Source: Ciona savignyi
Taxonomy: Eukaryota; Chordata; Ascidiacea; Phlebobranchia; Cionidae
Reading direction: 5' to 3'
NCBI GenBank assembly: GCA_000149265.1
Contig: CH003233.1
Location: forward strand, 214,518 to 278,517
DNA length: 64,000 nucleotides
Positions 1 to 10,189 of the stretch are shown piece by piece. The notes under the pieces were generated by a model. It worked only from the letters and a program-made list of their open reading frames with translations, did no database searches and was not told the origin of the DNA. The position numbers were made by a program, and so were the translations under genes. Numbering within the stretch: position 1 is the first letter of the stretch; every line of letters begins with the position of its first letter.

Positions 1-2434
1 TTTTAATAAAAAACATAAAAAATTAGAATAATAACGATCCATTTGTTTGCTTGTAAATGTCAAACAAAATAAACAATAAATGCATTAAGTAGCGACATGA
101 CTTTTAAGCCTTACCAAAACACTTAAAGTGAGAATAATATTTTTTATTGTAATTTAGTTGTTTGTTCATTCTATTTTCTTTCATTGAAGCTGCTTTTTAG
201 GTTACATTATGTATGTTTTTACGCCCAATATCATTGTTTTTTTTATATTAAGACACTTGGGATTAAAACTGAATTCCTAAATTACCCAATATCACATAAA
301 AGTCAAAATACAAACTGTTCATAAAACTAAACCCTACTAGTACACTTTTTTTTAAACTATTCCAGTTTTTAATGTGAAATTCGGAATAATTCTCATAACC
401 TATGTGAATTCTGATAATCTATGTGAATTCTGATAATCTAACAGAAAAAAATAATCTTAAAAATATCCCTGTTTTTAGGTTAGGGTGGTTGTAAATTTTT
501 TAACAGTTTTTTGTTAATGGCGTATATGGGTTTAAATAACACCATAAAAATATTCTTAAAAGAGTTTAAATTGCTAGATACCTTGTTTTTTTAAGTTCAC
601 TACCTTTTTAGATACATTCTCCCTTGCCTGGTTGTCAAAAATGTGATTTATAGCATCTAAACATCACAATTTACACAATAAGGGTTGTATTGTGTTGTAA
701 CAGTGCCTGAAACAATTCTAGAGTCTTTCTGTGCTTACAAAATTATGTCGGAATTTGGACATTTGTCAAAAGTGGAAATTTGTTTTTAAAATTGTAAATA
801 TTCGAAATTTTAATGTTTATTTTGTTTAGAAATTTTCTTATTCCACCACTTCCCCCCAAAAAATTAAAAAAGCGAATATTTTAAATTTTTCCGCTAGATT
901 ATTAAAATCCTCATATCCACAGTTAGGTAACAAACATTGCCACTGCAAACTTGAATATCCTTGTTGAATTCATTATTATTTGTAGAAACCGGCAATTTAA
1001 AACAATTTCCCATAAGTTTAAACAAAGTTCACAACAAGTTAAGCTCCTTAAAACCCCTTCCAAGTTCAAGTGAAGGCTACGTTTCCACAAATTCCCACAA
1101 TTTACCACTTTTGGCTAAACTTTGCGTCAAATTTGAGCCCTTAAACCAGACTTTTAAATTCAGATTCAAATGAAGAAATTAAGGAAGTTATTCACCAACT
1201 ATTTCCTAATTGGTCCGCTTCCAACAATTGGAACCCAATACAACAGCATATTACTTGTATATCAGCTGTCAGATTCCTTTCCTATTGCTGTGTATCTCAA
1301 CCCAATATGATGGGAGCTGTAGGCACAAGCTGCATAGAGTGGATATGAAAGTTTTGCCAAATTAGTAAAAATATTTCTCCGTTTCATAAAAGTTTATTGT
1401 TTTTTTTGCAAATTAAATGAAAACACCTTTAAAATATAGCAAAATAGCAAAAAAAATATGACAAAACAACAGTCATTATAGCATGTCATGTAAAAATTAA
1501 AACAATTTAAAGTTTATATACAGATAAAGCTGTATAAGATGAAATGGCATTACACAGCTTATTCAAATAAAATTCTTAGATAATTGATTATGGAAATTTG
1601 GTTTATTTTGCATGTTAAATTTGGTTTAAATACTGCAAATTGTGTTATTGTTACTCTGTCATGAAATTAATTTTGCTGTTTTGGCAATAGTCATAATCAT
1701 CACTGAGATCATTTTTGTATAGAACTCTGTACAATAATCGGATGTGAACATTCGGCCATAAAACTGTTAATGGGTTTTCACTAAGGCATAAGCTGTGATT
1801 CTTTAGCGCCTCTAGTGATCAAAATGGAGTAAAACTTTTAACAAGAATGTTTAGAAGGAAATTTCCTTCAACTCGCTGTCATAGTTTTAAAGAAAGGGTT
1901 ATTAAGTGAATTGAAGATGTATTATTTAGTCTAATTTTTAAACCAGACATAAAAAAAACTCTTTTATCCGAGTAAAACGAATCTGTTTTTGTTAGGTTTT
2001 TAAATCGGTAAAGTAAAGTGTTAAAAAGGGGAAAATCCATTTAAGGAGAGAATATATAATCCAAAATGTCATGATATACAATAAGAGACATAACCCAATA
2101 GCAAAATATACTCCTATAGGGGTAAATACCACACTTGATAAAAATGGAATAGTGGTACACCTAAATAGCATGGGCAACATACGTCCCGCGGGCCGGGTGC
2201 GACTTGTAAAGGGATTTTGACCGGCCTGCAGACTGTATCTAACCATACCCTGTAATTAGATATTAAATACCATTTATGTAATAATCCGGCCCACCAAGAA
2301 CTTTATTTTTCCATATCTGGCCGGCCGATTAAAGAAGTTGCCCACCCCTGGGTTACTGCATATAATCCCAACCAAAAAGCACACCTTTAGCCGAAATATG
2401 AACCAGGTGTTAAATAACCCCCTTCCCCCCACAG
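1..2434. other. AT-rich DNA without a supported gene
   Basis: This stretch is AT-rich with many homopolymer runs. A short direct repeat (two copies of a roughly 20-bp unit containing TATGTGAATTCTGATAATC) lies near 395-440. I see no exon with paired splice signals before 2435. If the orphan exon at 2435-2576 belongs to a gene entering from the left, this is probably intron. Confidence 0.5.
2164..2350. mobile_element. hAT-like non-autonomous element (older copy)
   Basis: The element is about 80% similar by eye to the one at 14329-14513. It shares the GGGCAACATACG 5' end, the AATCCGGCC core and a 3' end TTGCCCACCCCTG, which is typical of hAT terminal repeats (CAGGGGTGGGCAA on the other strand). 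The left terminus is eroded and I could not find a convincing target-site duplication. It has no coding capacity and ends 84 bp before the orphan exon. Confidence 0.65.
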
Positions 2435-2576
2435 AACCGACAAGTTCAACTCAGACATCGGTAGTGTGGATATGGCGGAGCACCGGAAATCCAACGATCG
2501 ATTCCTCATATGTGGAAGGAATATGTTCACGTCCAATGCATCTGATGCGAGTCACGAATCAACCCCAGATTCTCAG
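2435..2576 (+). CDS. Orphan internal coding exon of an unidentified gene
   Basis: A 142-nt segment sits between a strong acceptor (CTTCCCCCCACAG) and a donor (TCTCAG|GTATTT). Only one frame is open: one base completes a codon, then 47 codons follow and the exon ends in phase 0. The peptide runs from TDKFNSDIGSVD through MAEHRKSNDRFLIC to SHESTPDSQ. I do not recognise the family. The peptide is polar and serine-rich with two cysteines. No matching upstream or downstream exon could be assigned, so the gene may begin left of the window. The intron just downstream contains degenerate copies of this exon's own donor junction. The alternative is a chance open stretch with good splice signals. Confidence 0.5.
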
Positions 2577-3250
2577 GTATTTTTATCGATTTTTTCAATT
2601 TTGTTGACATTGTTGTTTTACTTTTTTAAATTTTGGGTTGTTTTATTCAGTACATGTTTTTTTTGAAATTTTTATTTTGTGAATTTTTTAACCCCGGATT
2701 CTTAGATATTTTTTTGAAATTTTGTTGACGTGGTTGTTTTACTGAACTATCAAACTGGCCTTTTTAAATTTTTTCAATTATTTCGTATTTTGATTTGTTC
2801 ATCATATGAGGGTTTTTCATTGATTTTCTCAATTTTTGTTGACGTGTTTGTTTTACTTTTATAAATTTTGGGTTGTTTTTAAATACATGTATTTTTTTCA
2901 GAATTTTTATTTTGTAATTTTTTTATTTCAAAAATTATTAATCTGGCTTTTTGTAATTTTTTTTCTTTTTTGATTTGTTCCGGAGATAAGGGTTTTTCAT
3001 CGTTTTTTTTTCGAGAAATTTTGCTCATAATATGAATATTGTTTTTTCTTATGTTATGGTAAAAATTGTAATTCTGGCCTTTTTTAAATTTTTTGTATTT
3101 TCATTTGTTTCTCAGGTAAGGGTTTTATCGATTTTTTAGAGTTTTTGTTGACTTTTATTGTCAATATTTATTTTTTCATTATTTTATAATAAAAAACTAA
3201 GATTCTGGCTTTGTAGTTTTTGTTTGCCAAGGTTAAATTTCATTATTTTG
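2570..3250 (+). repeat. Degenerate tandem array seeded on the exon donor
   Basis: T-rich copies of the exon end plus intron start recur near 2570, 2697, 2795, 2980 and 3110. Shared landmarks are CCCCAGATTCTCAGGTAT or derivatives, TTTTTATCGATTTTTT, TTGTTGAC and GTTGTTTTACTTTT. The copy at about 3110 still reads TCTCAGGTAAGG, a better donor consensus than the real site at 2576. Units are uneven, about 100-180 bp. Confidence 0.6.
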
Positions 3251-4224
3251 TTATTTTAATTTGTTGATTTTGATTTGAAATTTGTTTAAGATGTCCTTTT
3301 TATATATTTGGTGCTTTTATCAACATTGATAAGATAAGGCGAAATGTGTTAAAGCACGTGTGGTAGATTGATACGTGTTTACACCATCTGTCAATCTGTA
3401 CCACAGTTTTAAAGTCCCAATCTTATATATTTCTTTTGTACACAAAACCTTAATAAGCACACATGAAGTTATACAATATATACAACACACTGTAGTAGCT
3501 CCAGCAACTCAACTGTAAATACAAGATAATTTGGCGATTGGCCATGTTATAATGAATATCGTTATCGGTAAAATTAACTATTCAAAGCACAATATTCTAA
3601 ACAAGGTTTTTAGCCATCCGATTTTATCGATATTAATTAAATTCAACTAGCAGCAGTAACATGTAGAAGAATATCTAATCCTGTAACATTGATTGGACCT
3701 ACGTCACTGACTTTGCTTAATCCTTGAAATTCAATTAACTCCAGCGCTCATCCAATATGTTTATATTACCACTAATTCGTTTATTGTAAAAAAAAATTAA
3801 ATTTTTAGTAAAGAGTTGTCATCTTTTCTGATTGCGCCTAAGACCAAAACTGCAAACGTTTACAGTTTAGACAATCAACAATAACCGCGTCTTTGAATTA
3901 AGACCTGAAACGCGACACTTATCATCCTAACTTAAATATGTTCATCTTAACAATATTAGTTGTAAGGTTTTCTGTTAAAATTGTATTTTAGGTATTGATC
4001 TTTTAGTTGTGTAACGTTTCAATGTTCTTCAAATATCTAGTGGATTTGGAATGTGGTTCAGTTGTGATATAAGTGATACACACTGACACATGTGGTTTTA
4101 TTGATCGGTGTTTCCTTCAGATAACTAGCGAAAGAAATCTGTATCGTATACTCTATAGGGCATCGTTGGGTGTGGTAAAACTAATTTTATACATCAAAAA
4201 TTAGATTCATATGTGTGTGCACTA
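3251..4224. other. Non-genic AT-rich stretch
   Basis: No exon with matched splice sites and no recognised repeat family is visible here. It may be intron or intergenic depending on the fate of the orphan exon's gene. Confidence 0.4.
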
Positions 4225-4675
4225 TATTTTTTATTTAGTCATCATTGCTGTTTTTATTTAGGCGTCACTGCCTTTTTTATTTAGGCGTCACTGCCTTTTT
4301 TATTTAGGCGTCACTGCCTTTTTTATTTAGTCGTCACTGCATTTTTTATTCAGGCATCACTGCCTTTTTTTGGTCTGGCATCACTACCTTTTTTATTCAG
4401 GCATCACTGCCTTTTTTAGTCTGGCATCACTATCTTTTTATTCAGGCATCACTGCATTTATAGGTCTGACATCACTGCCATTTTTATTCAGGCATCACTG
4501 CATTTTTGGTCTGGCATCACTGCCATTTTTATTAAGGCATCACTGCCTTTTTTAGTCTGGCATCACTGCCATTTTTATTCATGCATCATTGCCTTTATTA
4601 TTTTTTTAGGCAGCACTTGTCTTTTTTATTTTAATTCCGACAACACTGTTTTTTTAATCCTTGTCAACACTGCTA
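4225..4675 (+). repeat. Minisatellite with GGCATCACTGCC core
   Basis: About 18 head-to-tail units of roughly 24 bp contain GGC(G/A)TCACTGCC followed by TTTTTTATT. The array starts with a TTTAGGCGTCACTGCC subtype and moves into alternating TTCAGGCATCACTGCC and TCTGGCATCACTGCC subtypes, so it has a two-unit higher-order period in its second half. The ORF across it is a by-product of the repeat. Confidence 0.9.
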
Positions 4676-4886
4676 GCACTAATTTAAAAAATCTTAATCC
4701 CGCCCTCCCTACAGAGAGGGGTTCGTAAAACCCTGTGGTCCCGAAACCACCATCCCCAGCGGTTGGAACTTCAGTTGGTATCGACCCCTAAACCCTCCCC
4801 CCAATCCCCACTATGCCCCAATGTAGTGGTCGAGGAAGTATGTAGAGAGGGAAACAGGTAAAATCATCTTTATATTGACAATGACT

Positions 4887-5186
4887 GGATAGGATAGGAT
4901 AGTATATTCATGTTTATCCCGTGAATGGGAAAACCAAGGGGGTTAGCACACAGGCAATCGTCAGATCAACTCGCACTCACTGTCGGGTTACCGGAGCTAT
5001 TGCAGTGTGTTGTATATGATAGACTTGTTCCTTTAAGTTGGTAGAACCCATTAATCTGCTGGGTTCAGGCAATGTCCGTAAAGTGCCTTGCCCAAGGACA
5101 TAAACGTCGAGCTAGCGACTAGTTTCGCACCTGCAACCTTTTGATTGAAAGGCGACGCACTTAACCGCTAGACCAACCGGCCGGAC
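4887..5186 (-). mobile_element. SINE family A, near full length
   Basis: Read on the minus strand it begins GTCCGGCCGGTTGGTCTAGC, with tRNA-like A box and B box (GGTTGCAGGTGCGAAAC), then a family body and a (TATCC)n tail. The tail is at 4887-4903 on the plus strand as GGATAGGATAGGATAG. It is one of the better preserved copies. Confidence 0.85.
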
Positions 5187-5396
5187 TGTGTATTAGTGTC
5201 TTAGTATCAGGTATTAATTTCTGTAAATAGAATTAATTTTTAACTAGAAACTCAGAACTCAGAACGGTACAGCACTTGTTTATTAACAAGGCCAAACTAT
5301 TAGCATATTTTGATCAAGTAAAAATTTTTGTAAATTAAATCTGTTTAAATAAGAAACTGAAAATGTAATCCGAAATTAGTTTTTTACCAATTTAAG

Positions 5397-5572
5397 CCTG
5401 TCCGCTAGCTATGCAGTTGTGTTCTTGGGCAAGGCACTTGGTGGACACGTCCTGAACCTAGTGGATTAATGGGCTTTTCATAAACTGAAGCAATGTCTCA
5501 ATCTCACACAACACTCTTCAAAGTAACCCCAACTGTGGGCAGGAGGTAGTTAGACGATTACCCGTGTAGTAC
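5397..5572 (+). mobile_element. SINE family A, truncated and decayed
   Basis: The body retains GGGCAAGGCACTT, CTGAACCTAGTGGATTAATGG and CGATTACCCGTGT. The tRNA-like head is missing and the 3' end is lost. Confidence 0.65.
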
Positions 5573-6407
5573 GGCCGCTTGCATTTTCCAATTTATGTAA
5601 ATAAAATCCGAACATCCCGTCCTATAAAATAATATTAATAAAAATGTTTTTAAAATATTTCTTAATTTATTTTACCCCCGATTAAATGCACTATACACTT
5701 AATGAGCTCAGATAAGCATAGATCTCCTAATATCCATAGTTTGACATCTATACATACATTCATACGCAATGCATTTTCATCCCAGCCACCGATTAAGTCC
5801 ACGAACTAAATTTCGAACGAAGCGGATCAGCGACGGATCATTCATCGATGAAGAACTTCCGCTTCGGCTCGCTGTCTCTCCGCAGTGAGCCATTGATTCC
5901 TCCAAGAGCACAATTTCGCATTTTTAACCCCACGCTGACAACGAAAATCCATAAGATCTGATCTTACACCAGTACTTCGATGCGACATTGGGTTGGACAA
6001 GTGGTCATATCAGATAACCCTGAATTCTGCTCAAAGTCAGATATCGAACACGGAAACCTAGTGATTATGACATAATACAAGATTAACTTGTTCACATTGC
6101 GATGTCCCTGGATTTAGAGGGTAATCCCCTGAACTGGTGGGTCTTTTCAGAAGTCTTCAGATCCATCCAACCCCTGCTTTACCCACCATTCTCACTTCTG
6201 ATTCACACATGTGGGTTTCTAATGCCCCCTTAATCTGCGATATCCCAGGACCGATCATACTGTGGTTTAGTGACCCACATTATGCACCAAAAAACACGAA
6301 ATCAATGCATGAGTGATCGTGAACTGATTGTCTCATTCACTCACCGCAGCGGTGATATTTACAATGGACAATGCCAGTTTGGTAATTTTACCCTTTTCCT
6401 GGCCACA
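5573..6407. other. Higher-complexity segment without a confident gene
   Basis: Around 5770-6330 the base composition is more balanced than the surroundings. Short open frames occur on both strands between about 5780 and 5900, one ending LPLRLAVSPQ on + and one starting MAHCGETAS on -. Neither has splice phases I could join to a neighbour. It may be a terminal exon, a decayed element or a conserved non-coding segment. Confidence 0.3.
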
Positions 6408-6530
6408 AAAAGTTCGATTTGACCATTCAATGACCCACAAAAGTACTTTTTGACCATTCAATGACTCAAAGAAATACTTTTGGCCATTTAATTACACACA
6501 GAAGTATATTTTGACCATTTACTTGGCCGC
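6408..6530 (+). repeat. Short tandem repeat, about 37-bp unit
   Basis: Three to four imperfect units share TTTGACCATTCAATGAC and a CACA(A/G)AAGTA(C/T)TTTT segment. Confidence 0.7.
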
Positions 6531-6799
6531 GATGGTAATTTTAAAATATTAATGAAACGAAAAATAGACTTTAAGGCCTGTGGTGATGAGTAAGCACATT
6601 CCATTAAACAAACATGCATCCGCAGAGCTTTTTGATACCTTGCTTGCCCCCTCCAGTGGTTGTACTAATGAAAATACAGAATAATCTGCTATATGCATAA
6701 CCCAAAACCTGACTTTCTAATTCACGAGCATATGTTGTACATACACTCTTAATATGTTAGTTTACCTCTTAACTTAAAGTACCCACTCATCAGAATATA

Positions 6800-7060
6800 A
6801 TGTGTGTTTATCAAGGTCGATTTGTTTGCTAATATATTTATGATCGGGAATTTTGGAAATGTGGCTCAGATGGACAGGTGGTGTGACTTGTCTAGGTTGA
6901 TTTGTATACAAATATACATGATAAGGACTTTGGAAATGTGGTTACCTTTTTTCATGATCAGGATTTTGGAAATGTGGCTCAGATGAACAGGTGGTGACTT
7001 GTTTGGGTTGATTCATGTAAACGATCGGGACTTTGGAAATGTGGTTACCGTTACTTTTTT
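6800..7060 (+). repeat. Imperfect tandem repeat with TTTGGAAATGTGG core
   Basis: The core GGACTTTGGAAATGTGG recurs four times, alternating with CTCAGATGGACAGGTGGTG and a GGTTGATT segment. This suggests a higher-order unit of about 130 bp present nearly twice. Confidence 0.7.
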
Positions 7061-7446
7061 GAAACAAACTACCTAGTAAACAATATGCAGAACCATACCT
7101 TACACACCTACATTATAAAACTATGTACAAATGTATGGTTTACTCTTTTAAAAGAGTGAAAAAAAATCAACCGAATCCATTCTTGCCGACCGTACTATTA
7201 CACAGTAGTAATGCTGTTTTATAGTTTTTAAATAGCGTAGAATTATCTTGCGAACATTCTATGTGATATGGTCACTGTTACACTTGCGTATATTAGTATT
7301 GCTTCCTTTCAAATAGCTAATGTTTTTTCGCCGCAAAAATTTTAAATTTTACTGTTGTGGAGTGAAACCTGCCGTAGTATGAAGGTACTGGGTTCGTTAT
7401 TTACCCAGACTACTTTTCGTGCACAGTTGAGTCTATTGTCAGTTTA

Positions 7447-7695
7447 GTTATATAACAATAACCATGGATAAATTCTTTAATGTGGATTTCCATCACAAGT
7501 TATTCGATGATAACCATGGATAAATACTTAATATTTATTTCCCTCATAAGTTATTTAACAATAACAGTGTATAAAACCTTTAATGTGGATTTCCATCACA
7601 AGTTAACCAACTATACCAGTTTATAAATCCTTTAATGTGGATTTCTATCAAAAGTTATCCAATAATAACTGTGGATAAATCCTTAAATGTGACTA
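7447..7695 (+). repeat. Tandem repeat, about 60-bp unit
   Basis: Four to five diverged units share CCATGGATAAAT, TTTAATGTGGATTTCCATCA and AAGTTAT, ending near 7695. Confidence 0.8.
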
Positions 7696-7854
7696 CAGGC
7701 ACTTGATTTTACCATTCATTGGAATAAACATGAATAACTTTCCCAATTTGGTTTATCACGCCGATACTACGGTATGGTTTCACTCTGTTGGCGAAATCAA
7801 TTTTTGCTCTTTTACTGCTGCTCTGCAGATTGCAAAGTCGAAACAATAATGCAT

Positions 7855-8115
7855 TTTGTTTTTAAAAATCGTCTTTTTTGCTTTTTTTATCTTTTTGGGT
7901 TGTTTAATTTTCATAAATTGGATTATTTCTCTAATCTGTCTAAACGTGATTTTTTTCCATTTTACCTTTCCATAAATCGTCTTTTGATTTTTATCTTTCT
8001 AAATGTTGGATTTTTTTGCCTTTTATCTTTCTAAATGTTGGATTTTCCGCATATAATCATTCTAAATTAATTTTTTGCCTTTTATCTGTCTAAAAGTAAT
8101 ATTTTTTTTATCTCT
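7855..8115 (+). repeat. T-rich tandem repeat, about 30-bp unit
   Basis: Units share TTTTATCTTTCTAAATGTTGG with drift in the T-runs. The ORF over it reflects low complexity rather than a gene. Confidence 0.65.
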
Positions 8116-10189
8116 ATCTATATTTCACAGTGCTAAAACATTTTGAAAGTTCTCAAGTTTTAAATCGAAAATATTTTTGTTTTTAACTCTTTGCCCTTTT
8201 TATTCCCAATAAAAGAATTTATTTTCTCGCCAGTACTACATTATTTTAATGAAATCCAAATATTCATAAACGAAATGTGTATCGTAATATTGAAATTTGG
8301 GGACATTTGGTGCTTTTAATCCTTTTTTGCTAAGTTATTTGAAAGATTTTGCGTAAAAATATGTTTTTGCCAAATAGTAGCACTGTGGTTGGCTTGAATG
8401 TGTTGCAGTGGAATACAAGCTTCTAAACTAGATGGTTGATTGCTGTCGATATATGGTATATTTATCCTCTTCGAAAAGGGTACAGTAGTCGTATTACCTT
8501 GTACTTATACTTAGAATATGACCTTTTTTAAAAAAAATTATGAAACAGAAAAACGACTAATAAAAAATAGGTGAAAGGGTCCAAGTTATGGGTAGGTCCA
8601 AAATTTAGTTGAGAAGCAGGATATAAGATAAGGGGGAAGTTATAGGTATTGGTTTAGTTTATTTTGTTTTTCCACAATGAAAATACGCAACAGGACTTTT
8701 AAAAATATGGCAACAGGAAAAATACTGTCCTACAATTCACTAAAAAACGCGATTCAAATGTCCAATTGATTTTATAAACTTTGAAAGGCAGTAGTTACCA
8801 GTCGTATTTCCCAACTATGCTTTTGTTTGTTGTGCCTGCCCAACAATGTACTAGTGGGATTAAATTACGTCGTTTCAAAAAGAACGATTTGGGAGGATCT
8901 GCTGTGTGTGTTACGACAGTGGTAACGCCATGTAGCCTAGCTTGTAAGCTCAATATTACATACACTATGTTCGCTGGTGAATACGTTGGATGGCTTATAA
9001 CATGTCCAGTACATAATAAAGGTTTGCTTTTACAAGTATTAATAACATTCAGACGTTTTAGCTGATAAGTGCAAAAGTATGGGGAGAACAAAAAGGAGCA
9101 AAAATAGGAAACTGTACAGTAAAATAAAGATTATGGCGTACGGGTTAGTTTTAGGGCTGGGGTTGGAGTTAGGGTTAGTCTGGGGCTGAGATTTATGTTC
9201 ATGGCAAGGTTATTATTAGTTTTAATGGGAAGTTTCCCTCTTTTTCTTTATTTAGTGTTGCCCCAAAGGTATAAACGTCCAGGAATTCAAAACAAGCTGT
9301 AAGCAAGATGGTCGTGCCGAGAATTGTTATAACATACATGTGTTTGGTAACAATTAGTTTTATTCGAAAATAAGCAACTCTTAGTTGCAGTCTTAGCAAT
9401 ATGTGTAGTTGGTACTTGTATAGTTAGTTAAATTATAACCTGACCATGTTGTCTAGCAAATTTAGGAACTTTGATCATGCCGGACAAGTGTCGGATTAGA
9501 TTTATTTCCTAAACACTTTTCGAGCATATTTATTTGCAGGGCACTTTGAGTAAGTTGTATTACCTATATTAAACCTTACTGGTATATCCAAATACCGTCT
9601 TTAAAACATTGTAAGATCGCAACCAACCACGATATATGTCCTTGACCAAGGCACTACGCCTATACCAAACATCGCCTAAATCCAGTGCTTTCTGAGTTAC
9701 AAGAGTTTTGTCATCTTAGCTACAGCGTAATTGTTAACGTCAATCAGTCTAGATTTAATTAAACTTCACAAGAGCAGTTCGTGCACTTGTGCCTAACGTT
9801 TATGTACTTGAAACTAATAAGCGTTAGTGTTTGTATTTAGACTTGTGTAAAATGTTGCTAGGCAAAAGAGGCAATTTTTATCTTAAGCAAACAGGTTATA
9901 AGTTGACCTAATGGCAAGTAATCTCTGTTTCTGCATAGGTTAAAAAAGTCGTGTTATAAAGTTGGTTATCATAGAGAACGAATTTCGTTTTATTCCTTTT
10001 TTGTTACCATTTAGTTTAAAAGTATCGTGTTAACATAATTGATAAATAAGCTGGGTAACTATTAAATACTGATATGTATTACATATTGTTTGATATTTAT
10101 TGTTTTTTTTAATAATTTGGACGAACAAATGTTAACAGATCTGGTAAAGGGTTGTATTTTTAAATTTCGAGAGGTCAACCAAAGTAGAC
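8116..10189. other. Intergenic DNA upstream of the pseudocaspase gene
   Basis: Apart from the MITE at 9091-9260 no gene or repeat is identified. Overlapping ORFs on both strands at 8781-9091 lack start context, splice evidence or a recognisable family. The region immediately upstream of 10190 may hold a 5' non-coding exon or a trans-splice acceptor. Confidence 0.45.
9091..9260. mobile_element. MITE with telomere-like core
   Basis: Imperfect inverted ends (AAAAAGGAGCAAAAATAGGAA and its counterpart near GGGAAGTTTCCCTCTTTTTC) enclose AAAATAAAGATTATGG and GGAGTTAGGGTTAGTCTGGG. The same layout recurs at 14732, 26816, 34885 and 61195. Confidence 0.6.

Noticed and set aside
961-1173. 70-codon plus-strand ORF after an acceptor-like TTTGTAG
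   Set aside because: Low-complexity Lys/Asn/Leu-rich peptide, no donor and no partner exon; it cannot be separated from chance.
4370-4555. 61-codon ORF with repeated FYSGITAF-like peptide
   Set aside because: It is a read-through of the 24-bp minisatellite at 4225-4675.
8781-9091. Overlapping ORFs of 94 and 98 codons on opposite strands
   Set aside because: Both strands being open in the same place argues for chance; no family, start context or splice signals were found.
9150-9190. TTAGGGTTAG-type sequence as interstitial telomere
   Set aside because: Only one or two motif copies, embedded in a MITE with inverted ends that recurs elsewhere.
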